Position numbers and translations under genes: made by a program. Below the pieces are notes generated by a model, which was not told where the DNA came from, did not search any database, and saw nothing but the letters and a program-made list of their open reading frames with translations. From positions 62,001 to 126,000 of the forward strand of contig CALQEU020000005.1 in NCBI GenBank assembly GCA_943329665.2: DNA of 64,000 nt, given 5' to 3'. Positions 47,501 through 56,545 of this stretch are shown here, in pieces (within the stretch, counting starts at the first letter, position 1; each line of letters begins with the position of its first letter). The stretch is from JAJTFW01 sp903922455 (lineage in GTDB: Bacteria; Bacteroidota; Bacteroidia; AKYH767-A; OLB10).

Positions 47501-49019
47501 TGAAATCAATAGCTCCTTCGAAATCAAGATTTAGATGTGGATCATTTGCTAATAATTCTCCTGTGAATAATTTGTTTTCGAAATGACCATTCAAATCAAT
47601 ATTCGAATAGTTGTATTTATAAAATTCTAAACCCGAAATATCTCCTTCTATATTGGCATTAATATTTTTCATATCAAAACCTTTCCCTTCTACCTTAGTC
47701 TTGAGTGTTACCTTTCCTAATATGTCAGCAAGTCCCGAAAACTTGCCGATATCAAAATCATTTAATCGCAAATTCCCTTTATAGGAAGTTTGCTTGTCAA
47801 CAGATCCTAGTTTAAGGTTTAAATCGGAACTAATAAATCCGAGGTCTGTATTGATATTTCCGTACGCAACAAAATCATTATAAAATCCATTGAAGTTTCC
47901 TTTAAATTTTACTTTCCCTAAGGTGGCCATTTGATCAGGGATACTCACCATCTTCAAACTATCAAAAGGATATAATGGAATCGTTTCAATATCGCGCTTA
48001 CTAAAACTTAATTCCTCTACGTTCACTTCAATATAGGTTTCAAAAAAATCAGGCAATCCCGTCATACTCACCTTTCCCTTTAAGTAAGTATCTTTCCCAT
48101 AGCTCATCTCCACATTCTTGCCCTTAAAACGATCTACCGTCCCAGCAAAATCACCTTGAAGATCGATATGGCGATTGATATTAGTTAATTCCTTTGCAAA
48201 AAACGAAAGATCATAAAAGTCAACTTTCGACTTTTGAAAATCACCTTTCCATTTTACATCCGCAATAAAATTTTGGAAATCGTCTAACGAATTAAAATTA
48301 AAAGTTACGTTCGCATGTAATTCACTTTTATCGGTTTTAGCACTCAAGTTTGAAAATGCCATTTGTCCGGGTTGAATACGACCATGCGTCGAAAATTGAT
48401 TTACTTTAAATCCACTCTTCTCAATGAAAGAAATATTTCTCAAATCAAAATGAAGCGTATCACCATTTGGGATTGCATCTTCAATTTCAAGATTTAATTT
48501 TTTAAGGCTGATGTCTTCCCAATCAATACCATGATCAACATCGATGTATTTTAAATCCTGATAAGTTAAATAACAATCATTGAGAATTATTTTTTTAGCT
48601 TTCACCTTCCATGGATCGGATTGAGTGGTATCTTTTTCTGCAGAAGAAAAATAATCAATTAAAAATTGCATGTTATACTCTCGAGGTTCTTTGTAATGCT
48701 TAATGCCGATTCTTGCGCCTTTCAATTTCAATTCAGACAAAACAAATTGCTTTTCCTTAAAATGAAAACGACCGATGCTCACATCTAAAGAAGGAATAAA
48801 AACCAATGTATCTAATTGTTGATCTTGAATAAAAACATCCTTCAATATAACGGTTCTAAAAAGTTGGATGTCGACTTTCGACACTTCCACCCTTACATTT
48901 AATTCTGCAGTGAGGTAAGCAGCCGCTTTTTGCACCAACCATGTTTGAACATTAGGTACTTTTAATATTAGCCTTAATCCTATAGAAAATAATAGGATAA
49001 GACTAAGTACGACAATCAA
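44586..49019 (-). CDS. TamB-like envelope assembly protein (AsmA-like superfamily)
   Basis: A 1477-residue membrane-anchored protein expected to span the periplasm as a long beta-groove and to help move lipid or assemble outer-membrane proteins. One N-terminal helix (VVLSLILLFSIGLRLIL) is followed by the AsmA-like start VQTWLVQKAAAYLTAELNVRVEVSKVDI, many repeated beta segments, and a C-terminal TamB (DUF490) domain (about 1050-1400; VNGMIRHDHLKNFYFDIDIKA, ITMKLSPSEDLKMYGNYKIAEGKYLF). No ATG starts the frame: upstream there is a stop 16 codons before the TTG at 49019, so TTG or a rare codon is used. It is divergent from tsaD. Confidence 0.87.
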   Translation of the reverse strand: MIVVLSLILLFSIGLRLILKVPNVQTWLVQKAAAYLTAELNVRVEVSKVDIQLFRTVILKDVFIQDQQLDTLVFIPSLDVSIGRFHFKEKQFVLSELKLKGARIGIKHYKEPREYNMQFLIDYFSSAEKDTTQSDPWKVKAKKIILNDCYLTYQDLKYIDVDHGIDWEDISLKKLNLEIEDAIPNGDTLHFDLRNISFIEKSGFKVNQFSTHGRIQPGQMAFSNLSAKTDKSELHANVTFNFNSLDDFQNFIADVKWKGDFQKSKVDFYDLSFFAKELTNINRHIDLQGDFAGTVDRFKGKNVEMSYGKDTYLKGKVSMTGLPDFFETYIEVNVEELSFSKRDIETIPLYPFDSLKMVSIPDQMATLGKVKFKGNFNGFYNDFVAYGNINTDLGFISSDLNLKLGSVDKQTSYKGNLRLNDFDIGKFSGLADILGKVTLKTKVEGKGFDMKNINANIEGDISGLEFYKYNYSNIDLNGHFENKLFTGELLANDPHLNLDFEGAIDFTKELPAFNFNSSIRKMDLTTLKLLKRDLPASVKTELNISFVGSNIDNAQGTIEARDFVYAEGEKAIYADQIFFESKLGEWREFSLISDFADATISGDYSFSLLPQTIRHFVATYLPVLLEENSVRPVAQSINFKAVLKKTDEITQLFIPELTVAPGTTLEGTINSTLNQVSIKVESESFDYEPLQFDEVTVEGQTNGLNFEFESSFGEIFLSDSVKLKSVGLNGFTNKDTASVLVRFSGQDTLANRASCYIDAGFLKTGYTVIKLIPEQLLLNGKSWDLNESNYILADSTGFLFSDFNFTSGNQKIALNGIAGIDTTAKLNLDFTNFEVSQTNDFLSVYDAQVGGIMNGSAELVGLMGKPAFNSNMSIENMRWFNDTLGNAEFITVWDSREQKIKVNGSVTHGGDKNILIEGTYLIKEKDDVLDFTAKLNKTYVHSFSHYLDGLASEIGGIASGEIYLKGTAKKPELTGKVYLQKIGFKIDYLNTNYTFSTEVDILKDRFKFKNMSLYDVKGNQLLVNGMIRHDHLKNFYFDIDIKANKAQVLNTGPANNELYYGTAYASGNVSISGYLDYMIMDIGLKTEKGTKINIPLSNPDELSKSGFINFINKSTDTINIEKEVDFSGIEMNMVFDVTQDAEMFLIFDSKIGDVIQGRGDGTITMKLSPSEDLKMYGNYKIAEGKYLFTMQNIINKPFYILQGGFIDWQGDPYDAIVDIEASYKLRATLYDLFQDSSFRKLVPVELNLHLTEKLFNPNITFNIKVLNVDPTIENQVKRLINTDEEKYRQAVSLIVMRRFTSPSELSNRAIVNTSSVVGVNAYEMLSNQLSNWASQISKQVNVGVNYRPGDALTSEELEVALSTSLFNDRVTIDGNVGVANSTTSSANQNTSNLVGDFAVEVKANKEGNVRLKAFNRSNNNSLINNINSPYTQGVGVFYSLEFNTFSELSKKFRDMFRPKSKKKLVPEKTIDSAPIIN

Positions 49020-49106
49020 TATATTTCTAAAGCGACGGATAATTCCTTGATTTTTGGGTGTATTTTATCGAATGTACCAAACTATAACATATTGGTAATG
49101 ATAGTT

Positions 49107-49114
49107 TATCTTTG
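49107..49114 (+). promoter_or_regulatory. -7 promoter box TATCTTTG of tsaD
   Basis: An exact TAnnTTTG match ending ten bases before the tsaD ATG at 49125, in the divergent gap with the TamB-like gene. Confidence 0.5.
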
Positions 49115-49124
49115 TGAATGTATT

Positions 49125-50153
49125 ATGAACAATAGTAATGTGTATATACTGGGAATTGAATCCTCGTGTGATGAAACGGCAGCATCCATTTCTAAAGATG
49201 GTGTTATTCTATCCAACGTAGTTCATACGCAAATCGTACATGCTCAATACGGCGGAGTGGTTCCTGAGCTGGCTTCGAGAGCACATCAGCAGCAAATTAT
49301 ACCGGTGGTTGAAGCGGCAATTCAAGAGGCAAAAATATCAAAATCTACTCTCAGCGCCATCGCTTTTACACGTGGTCCAGGGTTGATAGGTTCTTTGCTT
49401 GTTGGAACATCCTTTGCGAAAGCCATGGCATTATCCCTTCATATTCCCCTCATTGAAGTGAACCATATGCAGGCTCATATCATTGCCAATTTTGCGCATG
49501 CAGAAGGGGAGGAATTGCAAAAACCTAATTTTCCTTTCCTCTGCTTAACGGTTTCGGGTGGGCACACTCAATTGGTTCAGGTAGATGGGTTTTTAGAAAT
49601 GAAAATACTGGGACAAACCATTGATGATGCCGCTGGAGAGGCGTTTGATAAGGTGGCTAAAATGTTGGGACTTGAATATCCCGGTGGTCCGATGCTCGAT
49701 AAGTGGGCCAAAAATGGAAATCCAAAAGCCTATAAATTCCCACATCCCCATGCTCCTGAGCTCAACTTTAGCTTCAGTGGATTAAAAACAGCTGTATTGT
49801 ATTTTTTACAAAAAGAAAAGCAAAAAGATCCCAACTTTCCAGGAGAAAAAATGGCTGATGTATGCGCAAGTGTACAATTTACCATTGTAAGCATACTTAT
49901 GGAAAAATTAAAAGCCGCCATTCTTCAAACGGGTATAACAGAAATCGCCTTAGCCGGTGGAGTATCTGCTAATTCCTCACTTAGAGAAACTTTATTAGCC
50001 TTAGGAGTGCAAAATAATTGGAAAATTCACATACCTTGGATTGAATATTGCACTGACAATGCTGGCATGATTGCAGTTTATGGATATTATAAATATCTAA
50101 ATAATGATTTTTGCGGTCAAGAAATTACGCCTTTGGCAAGATTTCCTTTTTGA
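49125..50153 (+). CDS. tsaD: tRNA N6-adenosine threonylcarbamoyltransferase
   Basis: Catalytic subunit that attaches the threonylcarbamoyl group to adenosine 37 of ANN-reading tRNAs. The chain of 342 residues shows the ASKHA-type start ILGIESSCDETAAS, the metal-binding HAQYGGVVPELASRAHQQ and VNHMQAHIIANF histidines, the phosphate loop LTVSGGHTQLV, and LAGGVSANSSLR. The longest frame begins at TTG 49047, but the ATG at 49125 matches the family start and follows the promoter box. Confidence 0.95.
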   Translation: MNNSNVYILGIESSCDETAASISKDGVILSNVVHTQIVHAQYGGVVPELASRAHQQQIIPVVEAAIQEAKISKSTLSAIAFTRGPGLIGSLLVGTSFAKAMALSLHIPLIEVNHMQAHIIANFAHAEGEELQKPNFPFLCLTVSGGHTQLVQVDGFLEMKILGQTIDDAAGEAFDKVAKMLGLEYPGGPMLDKWAKNGNPKAYKFPHPHAPELNFSFSGLKTAVLYFLQKEKQKDPNFPGEKMADVCASVQFTIVSILMEKLKAAILQTGITEIALAGGVSANSSLRETLLALGVQNNWKIHIPWIEYCTDNAGMIAVYGYYKYLNNDFCGQEITPLARFPF

Positions 50154-50241
50154 TCAAATGAATTAATTGTTCTAAAATTTCAAATTAACTATATTTTGCT
50201 ACTTAAATCAAGAATTCATTGAAACTATAAAACACAATATC

Positions 50242-51138
50242 ATGAACGAACAACCTTCAAAAGGAAACAATACTAATAAAATTTTAATAATAGTATTAAT
50301 AGCTTCTCTCGGGCTCAACGCTTGGTTGTATTCGAGTAAAACGGATATGGCACAAAGTAATCGCATCGAAAAAGAAGGACTTATCACAGCGAATCTCGAC
50401 ATTGAGAAAGAATTAAACGACACCTACACGGAATTAAATCAGTATAAAGGAATCAATTCTCGTCTCGACAGTTTATTACTGGAAGCAAATTCAAAAGTGG
50501 ATGAGCAAAAGTCGAAAATTGTAAAACTGATGAAAAATGAATTGAACTCGTCAAAATTGAACAAGCAATTGATAGCTGAAATGAATGAGTTGAAAAAAAT
50601 GCGCGATGATTACTTGGAGCGTATTGATGCAATTTTAATAGAAAACAAGACGCTGAAAAAAGAGAAAAATGAATTGACTGGTAAGGTTGAAATGCTTACT
50701 AAAAATTTAGAAAATACCGTTTCTACCGCATCCGTTTTAAAATCGGAATACCTTGTTTTTACATGTTACAAGAAAAGAAATAACGATAAGTTCACCACCA
50801 CAGCAATGGCGAAACGAACCAATAAAATCGAATCTTGCTTTACCGTTTTAGAAAATAAAATCGCACGCAGAGGTGAAAAAACAGTGTACATGCGCATCAT
50901 TGAACCAGGCGGAAAAATTGTTGGGAACAGAACAGAAGGAAGCAATAGTTTTAAGAAAGCAGATACGAACGAAGATTTATTATTCACTACCTCAAAAACC
51001 ATCGAATACAAAAACGAAAAAGAATCCATTTGCATCGACTGGACCGAAGAAAATCAAGTTTTCACTTCCGGAACTTATATGATCGAAATTTATATTGATG
51101 GATACTTATCGGCTGTAAATTCATTGACGTTAAGATAG
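50242..51138 (+). CDS. Membrane-anchored coiled-coil protein of unknown function
   Basis: A 298-residue protein of no family I recognise. A single membrane helix (ILIIVLIASLGLNAWLYS, about 14-31) is followed by a long Lys/Glu/Leu-rich coiled coil (about 40-160; EKELNDTYTELNQYKGINSRL ... ENKTLKKEKNELTGKVEML) and a C-terminal beta-rich domain of about 130 residues (VFTCYKKRNNDKFTTTAMAKRT ... GTYMIEIYIDGYLSAVNSLTLR) that resembles a small Ig-like fold. The topology suggests a periplasmic structural or sensor protein. It is a single gene, and its stop codon is part of a 17-bp palindrome. Confidence 0.75.
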   Translation: MNEQPSKGNNTNKILIIVLIASLGLNAWLYSSKTDMAQSNRIEKEGLITANLDIEKELNDTYTELNQYKGINSRLDSLLLEANSKVDEQKSKIVKLMKNELNSSKLNKQLIAEMNELKKMRDDYLERIDAILIENKTLKKEKNELTGKVEMLTKNLENTVSTASVLKSEYLVFTCYKKRNNDKFTTTAMAKRTNKIESCFTVLENKIARRGEKTVYMRIIEPGGKIVGNRTEGSNSFKKADTNEDLLFTTSKTIEYKNEKESICIDWTEENQVFTSGTYMIEIYIDGYLSAVNSLTLR

Positions 51139-51171
51139 GTTCAAATTATGCAAATGCATAATTTGAACCTA
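51136..51171. terminator. 17-bp perfect palindrome overlapping a stop codon
   Basis: TAGGTTCAAATTATGCA (51136-51152) and TGCATAATTTGAACCTA (51155-51171) pair perfectly around a two-base loop. The first three bases are the stop codon of the coiled-coil gene. There is no T-run directly after it, so termination is likely but not certain. Confidence 0.5.
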
Positions 51172-51211
51172 TCCTGATGGGTAATCGTATTTACGATTTC
51201 TCCATCAGGAT
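51171..51211. terminator. Second adjacent hairpin
   Basis: ATCCTGATGG (51171-51180) pairs with CCATCAGGAT (51202-51211), and inside AATCGTA (51183-51189) pairs with TACGATT (51192-51198). It directly abuts the preceding palindrome, making a two-hairpin unit between convergent genes. Confidence 0.5.
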
Positions 51212-51259
51212 AATCAATAGATTTAAATAAAAAAGTTAAAGGGCTTCGAAAGTAGTCCT

Positions 51260-52450
51260 TTATTTTTTCTCTAATAATGCCACGTATAATGTATCGGCGC
51301 CTTCCCCTGCACCCTGATATAATTTAGATTCTACGCATTTCATTCCTTGATTTTTTTCCAATCCTTCCACTCGATCCTCATTTTCTAATTTAAAAACAGA
51401 ACAAGTAATATAAACGAGTTTGCCTCCGGGTTTTAATAAAGTACAGAGTCGAGCGGTAATTTTATCTTGAAGTGAAATATAATTCTTCAATTTTACTTCG
51501 TTGAAATAACACATTTGCTCCGGTGATCTCGCCCAAGTGCCCGAACCACTACAAGGAACATCCGCAATAATTCCATCATACAATTTTGCACTGGGTTGTT
51601 CCGCGCTCCAATTCGTTAAATCAGTCACGAAGGAAGTATAATTACGAATGCCATTTCGACGAAAACGTTCCTTTAAATTGACGAGGATAGATTCGCGATT
51701 ATCACTTACAGTGAGTTGTACTCCTTCCACTGCATCCATCAACATCAAACTCTTTCCACCTGAAGCGGCGCAGGCATCGTACCAGCGTTCGCCTGATTTT
51801 GCTGGAATTAATTCCATTGTTTTTTGTGAAGACAAATCTTGCACTTCAGCAAATCCCTTTTCAACAAAATTTAGTTTCTCGAGGGAAACTCCTTGCTCTA
51901 ATTGCAAAGCGTTTGGTAACTGATCATGTTTTTGAAAAATGATTCCTTCTTTAATCAAAATATTTTGCACTTGCTCCATCTTTTGACTCCGCACTCTCAA
52001 CCAAACTTTAGGTTGGAGCCACAATCCACTTAAATACTCTTCAACAGAAAGATTAGAAGTATAACCCATGGTCAACGGAATTCTATTCTCACGATTCAAT
52101 TTTCCAATGTTCGCATCGATCCAATCTAATTTTTGGGGAATAGAAAGTTCAAAATCGATGTCTTTAAAAACATCGCCGCCCGATAAAATGATATCATTCG
52201 CTCTCGGATCGGATTCTATTTGGATCAGATAAAATGAACATAACATTCGATTCATCGTATTAAAATCGGAAAACAATCCACCCGAACGAAACCAAGCGAA
52301 ACAAATATTCTTGATCCAACGGCGGTCACGTGAACCAAATTTTTTATGTTGACGAAAATGATTTTTTAAATAAATACTGAAGGGAACATCGCCTTGATAG
52401 TCTTCCACCAATTGCAATGACGTGTGAATGTATGAATGTATTTTTTCCAT
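51260..52450 (-). CDS. RsmB/NSUN-family RNA (cytosine-5) methyltransferase
   Basis: A SAM-dependent rRNA m5C methyltransferase of 396 residues. The Rossmann core runs VQDLSSQKTMELIPAKSGERWYDACAASGGKSLMLMD (SAM loop in ACAASGGKS), with the motif IV catalytic pair DVPCSGSGTWARSPE and the motif VI YITCSVFKLENED nucleophile cysteine. An N-terminal helical part resembles the NusB-like region of RsmB but is divergent. The exact target cytidine cannot be assigned. The start is the ATG at 52450, just beyond the parC terminator. Confidence 0.87.
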   Translation of the reverse strand: MEKIHSYIHTSLQLVEDYQGDVPFSIYLKNHFRQHKKFGSRDRRWIKNICFAWFRSGGLFSDFNTMNRMLCSFYLIQIESDPRANDIILSGGDVFKDIDFELSIPQKLDWIDANIGKLNRENRIPLTMGYTSNLSVEEYLSGLWLQPKVWLRVRSQKMEQVQNILIKEGIIFQKHDQLPNALQLEQGVSLEKLNFVEKGFAEVQDLSSQKTMELIPAKSGERWYDACAASGGKSLMLMDAVEGVQLTVSDNRESILVNLKERFRRNGIRNYTSFVTDLTNWSAEQPSAKLYDGIIADVPCSGSGTWARSPEQMCYFNEVKLKNYISLQDKITARLCTLLKPGGKLVYITCSVFKLENEDRVEGLEKNQGMKCVESKLYQGAGEGADTLYVALLEKK

Positions 52451-52460
52451 GATAGTAGTA

Positions 52461-52492
52461 AAAAAAAGACCGATAGTTTTTATCGGTCTTTT
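52461..52492 (-). terminator. Terminator after parC
   Basis: AAAAGACCGATA (52464-52475) and TATCGGTCTTTT (52481-52492) form a 12-bp stem with a GTTTT loop. On the minus strand the stem is followed by a run of T residues. It lies 22 bases past the parC stop and just before the methyltransferase start. Confidence 0.85.
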
Positions 52493-52513
52493 CTTGATTA
52501 AATTAGTTAACTA

Positions 52514-54592
52514 TTATAATTCTAACGAAGTTTGTGAGCGATCTTGCTTAGGAGCTGGCTCAAACAATTCCGGTTGTTTCTTTCTCAATAACTTTTCTTG
52601 ATCTAAAGTTGCTGGCAACACTTTCAAAATAGGAAACTTCGTAATCACATTTCCTTGTGCACCTCTCGCTTTAATTAACTGACTTCCGAAATGAATCACC
52701 GACTCCAAATTTCTCAACTTCGGTTTTGGTTTTAACTTAACGATTACCGTTGGGCCTTCTTCTGGCGAACTCAACTCGAGGAACAACACTTTACTTCCTG
52801 GAGTGCCTTTCGTTAAATCATAGGCTTTATCACGCGTAATTCCACCCACTTTAAATCGCTTCATCATCACGGCACCTTTAGGACCGTCCAGATATACTAA
52901 ATTGTAAACGATATTTTCCTCTTCATCTTTTCGGAAAACATTAACCTGAATAATATCTTTTCCTACAAATGCCTTTTCTGAAATGCGTGATACCATCAGT
53001 TTACCGTCAGCCGTGATGGTAATGATATCATCGATATCTGAACAATCACAAACGAAATCGTCTTTCTTCAATCCTTTTCCAATAAATCCTTCGGCTCTAT
53101 TCACATACAGCTTCGCATTATTGATTACTACTTTAGACGCTACGATCGCTTCGAACTCATCAATTTGTGTTCTTCGCTCTTTTCCTTTGCCGTATTTCTT
53201 CAATAGATTTTTGAAGTAGTTTACGGCATACGTTTTAATATTTTCAAGATCGTGACGAACGGATAACATTTCCTCATCAACACCTTTGATATGCTCATCC
53301 GCTTTAAACGAATCGAACTTAGAAATTCTCTTGATTTTAATCTCGGTGAGTCGAGCCACGTCTTCATCCGTAATTTCACGGAAGAACTTTTTCTTGTAAG
53401 GCTTTAACCCTTTGTGGATGGAATCAATTACCTCTTCCCAAGTCTCACATTCTTCGATGTTACGATAAATTCTCTTCTCGATGAAAATCTTTTCCAAGGA
53501 ACTAAAATGCCAATCTTCTTCTAATTCTGCGAGACGAATTTGCAATTCACGACGCAACAGTTCCTGAGTATTTAAAGCACTTAACTTTAACATCTCATTC
53601 ACCGAAAGAAACAAAGGTTTTCCATCAACAATTACACATGAGTTTGGTGAAATACTCACTTCGCAAGCCGTGAATGCATACAATGCTTCAACGGTCTTAT
53701 CAATATCCTCTGAAGAATCGGGATGCAAATGAATCACAATCTCAACACTCGAAGAAGTATTATCTTCTACCTTTTTTACTTTGATTTTACCTTTGTCGTT
53801 TGCAGCAAGAATCGAATCAATTACTGAAGAAGTAGTGGTTCCAAATGGAATTTCACGAATCACTAACGACTTCTTACTCGACTTTTCAATCACAGCACGA
53901 ACACGAATTCTTCCTCCTCTTAATCCTTCATTGTATTTTGAAAAATCAGCAACACCACCCGATGCAAAATCAGGAACTAAATCCACTTTTTTTCCTTTGA
54001 TGGCATCAATGGAAGCCTCGATCAACTCACAAAAGTTATGCGGTAAAATTTTACAAGCTAATCCTACTGCAATACCTTCCACTCCATGTGCCAAGACCAA
54101 TGGAAATTTAACGGGCAAGGTAATGGGCTCTTTATTTCTTCCGTCATAAGAGCTTTGCCAAATACTCGTCTTTGGATTAAAAACTACTTCTAATGCAAAC
54201 TTACTTAAACGTGCTTCAATATAACGGAAGGCAGCTGCGCTATCACCGGTATGAATATTACCCCAGTTTCCTTGCGTATCGATCAGCAAATTTTTCTGAC
54301 CCATTTGCACCATCGCATCACCAATACTAACATCACCATGTGGATGATATTTCATCGTATGTCCGATGACGTTAGCCACCTTATTGTAGCGACCATCTTC
54401 CAACTCCCACATCGAATGCAATACACGACGTTGAACGGGCTTTAAACCATCGTCCAAATACGGCACCGCACGTTCTAAAATTACATAGGACGCATATTCT
54501 AAAAACCAACTCTCATACATGGTCGACACCTTTCCGTGGTGTTTGTCGGGACCATTTCCGTTTCCATTTACGGGGATTATCTTTTCTGACAT
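52514..54592 (-). CDS. parC: DNA topoisomerase IV subunit A (GyrA/ParC family)
   Basis: DNA-breaking subunit of the type II topoisomerase that separates daughter chromosomes. The catalytic Tyr is in AAAFRYIEARLSKFA; the quinolone-region equivalent is the YHPHGDVSIGDAMV helix. At 692 residues it is shorter than E. coli ParC (752) and GyrA: the breakage domain (about 1-460) is complete, and the C-terminal beta-pinwheel is reduced to what looks like three or four blades. It is placed directly after a gyrB/parE-type gene with a 42-base gap, supporting the ParC assignment over GyrA. The Lys/Gln-rich tail (LLRKKQPELFEPAPKQDRSQ) is unusual. Confidence 0.88.
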   Translation of the reverse strand: MSEKIIPVNGNGNGPDKHHGKVSTMYESWFLEYASYVILERAVPYLDDGLKPVQRRVLHSMWELEDGRYNKVANVIGHTMKYHPHGDVSIGDAMVQMGQKNLLIDTQGNWGNIHTGDSAAAFRYIEARLSKFALEVVFNPKTSIWQSSYDGRNKEPITLPVKFPLVLAHGVEGIAVGLACKILPHNFCELIEASIDAIKGKKVDLVPDFASGGVADFSKYNEGLRGGRIRVRAVIEKSSKKSLVIREIPFGTTTSSVIDSILAANDKGKIKVKKVEDNTSSSVEIVIHLHPDSSEDIDKTVEALYAFTACEVSISPNSCVIVDGKPLFLSVNEMLKLSALNTQELLRRELQIRLAELEEDWHFSSLEKIFIEKRIYRNIEECETWEEVIDSIHKGLKPYKKKFFREITDEDVARLTEIKIKRISKFDSFKADEHIKGVDEEMLSVRHDLENIKTYAVNYFKNLLKKYGKGKERRTQIDEFEAIVASKVVINNAKLYVNRAEGFIGKGLKKDDFVCDCSDIDDIITITADGKLMVSRISEKAFVGKDIIQVNVFRKDEEENIVYNLVYLDGPKGAVMMKRFKVGGITRDKAYDLTKGTPGSKVLFLELSSPEEGPTVIVKLKPKPKLRNLESVIHFGSQLIKARGAQGNVITKFPILKVLPATLDQEKLLRKKQPELFEPAPKQDRSQTSLEL

Positions 54593-54634
54593 TAAATTTC
54601 TTTCTCTAATTAACTATTTATCGATCTCAAAAAA

Positions 54635-56545
54635 TTAAACGGCTATTGCTGTAGGTTGAATTTCTACTAGCGATTCATTTTCATCTTGTGGTTCCAATTC
54701 CAATTCAACTTTCAAATTATTGATGATGAAATCTTGACGCTCAGGCGTATTTTTCCCCATGTAATAATCCAATAATCCATGCAAGGATGTTTCACCAGCT
54801 AAAGTCACAGGATCCAAGCGCATTTTTCTTCCGATAAATGCTTTAAACTCATCGGGAGAAATTTCACCGAGTCCTTTAAATCGTGTGATCTCTGGCTTCG
54901 CTCCTAACTTTTGAATGGCAATTTGCCTTTCCAAATCAGAATAACAATAAATTGTTTCCTTTTTATTTCGCACACGGAACAATGGCGTTTGTAAAATATA
55001 TACGTGACCATTCTTTACCAAATCGGGGAAGAATTGCAAGAAGAACGTGAGCAACAACAAACGAATATGCATTCCATCCACATCGGCATCGGTAGCGATT
55101 ACGATTCGGTTGTAACGCAAATTCTCGATTGAATCTTCAATGTCCAATGCATTTTGCACGAGATTAAATTCTTCGTTTTCATAAACGATTTTCTTGGTCA
55201 GTCCAAAACAATTCAGCGGCTTTCCCTTTAAACTAAATACGGCTTGCGTATTTACATCGCGCGCAATGGTGATGGATCCGGATGCAGAATCTCCCTCGGT
55301 AATGAACAAAGTAGAATCCAATCGTTGTGGATTTTTTAAATCCGGAAAATGCACTCGACAATCACGTAATTTTTTATTGTGCAGGTTTGCTTTCTTCGCG
55401 CGTTCGTTCGCTAACTTCTTTATTCCAGCAATTTCCTTTCTTTCCCTTTCGCTTTGCAAGATTTTTTTCTTCCAAGCTTCAGCCGTTTCTGGATTCTTAT
55501 GTAAAAAGTTATCTAAATATTTTGATACAAATTCATTGATCCAGTTACGGAGCGAAGGTCCACCGGGATATGTATTTTGCGAGCCTAATTTTGTTTTCGT
55601 TTGCGATTCAAAAACGGGTTCTTGAATTCGGATGCTGACTGCAGCGGTGATGGAAGTACGTACGTCGCTCGGATCAAAATCTTTTCCGTAAAAATCACGC
55701 GCCGTTTTTACAATGGCTTCACGGAATGCGGCGAGATGTGTTCCACCTTGTGTTGTGTGTTGACCATTTACGAAACTATAATAATCTTCTCCGTAGGTGG
55801 TAGTATGCGTAAAGGCCACTTCAATATCATCGCCTTTAATGTGAATTACATTGTACAATGCTTCATCACTGATATTCGCATTCAACAAATCCAACAATCC
55901 ATTCTCACTCATGAATTCCTTACCATTCACGATCATCTTCAAACCCACATTCAGGTACGTATAGTTTCTGATCATCGGCTCTATAAAATCCAAGCGGAAT
56001 TCATAATCCAAAAAGATATCTCCATCGGGTTGGAAGGTTACTTCCGTACCATCATCTAAATCCGTATTCTGATTATTCTTTTCCTTAGATAAAACACCAC
56101 GTTCAAATTCTGCCCAAGTTGTTTTACCATTTCGAATACTTTGCACTCGGAAATAACTGGAAAGGGCATTCACGGCCTTCGTTCCTACTCCATTCAATCC
56201 AACTGATTTTTGAAACGCTTGACTATCGTATTTACCGCCAGTATTAATTTTACTTACACATTCCACTACTTTTCCAAGTGGAATTCCGCGACCGTAATCG
56301 CGCACTCTTACCTTTCCATCACGCACTTCAATCTCGATCGTCTTTCCATAACCCATCACATATTCATCAATACAATTATCGATAACTTCCTTAATCAGCA
56401 CGTAAATACCATCATCCTTCGCCGACCCATCACCGAGCTTGCCGATATACATACCGGGACGCAGCCGAATATGTTCCTTCCAGTCGAGCGACTGAATACT
56501 ATCCTCTGTGTAGTTGTGATCTAATGTTGCTTGCTTCTTCGCCAT
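54635..56545 (-). CDS. parE: DNA topoisomerase IV subunit B
   Basis: ATPase subunit of topoisomerase IV (636 residues, full length for ParE). The GHKL ATP site is seen in LIKEVIDNCIDEYVMG, VRDYGRGIPLG and VGLNGVGTKAVNALS. The transducer domain follows, then the Toprim domain with TEGDSASGSI (acid) and ATDADVDGMHIRLLLLTFF (DxDxD), and the C-terminal LGEISPDEFKAFIGRKMR. It is the first gene of the parE-parC operon. Upstream lies a 537-base spacer with phased repeats. Confidence 0.93.
   Translation of the reverse strand: MAKKQATLDHNYTEDSIQSLDWKEHIRLRPGMYIGKLGDGSAKDDGIYVLIKEVIDNCIDEYVMGYGKTIEIEVRDGKVRVRDYGRGIPLGKVVECVSKINTGGKYDSQAFQKSVGLNGVGTKAVNALSSYFRVQSIRNGKTTWAEFERGVLSKEKNNQNTDLDDGTEVTFQPDGDIFLDYEFRLDFIEPMIRNYTYLNVGLKMIVNGKEFMSENGLLDLLNANISDEALYNVIHIKGDDIEVAFTHTTTYGEDYYSFVNGQHTTQGGTHLAAFREAIVKTARDFYGKDFDPSDVRTSITAAVSIRIQEPVFESQTKTKLGSQNTYPGGPSLRNWINEFVSKYLDNFLHKNPETAEAWKKKILQSERERKEIAGIKKLANERAKKANLHNKKLRDCRVHFPDLKNPQRLDSTLFITEGDSASGSITIARDVNTQAVFSLKGKPLNCFGLTKKIVYENEEFNLVQNALDIEDSIENLRYNRIVIATDADVDGMHIRLLLLTFFLQFFPDLVKNGHVYILQTPLFRVRNKKETIYCYSDLERQIAIQKLGAKPEITRFKGLGEISPDEFKAFIGRKMRLDPVTLAGETSLHGLLDYYMGKNTPERQDFIINNLKVELELEPQDENESLVEIQPTAIAV

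Noticed and set aside
55601..56524. Long plus-strand frames across parE
   Set aside because: They are antisense shadows of the conserved GHKL and transducer domains of parE.
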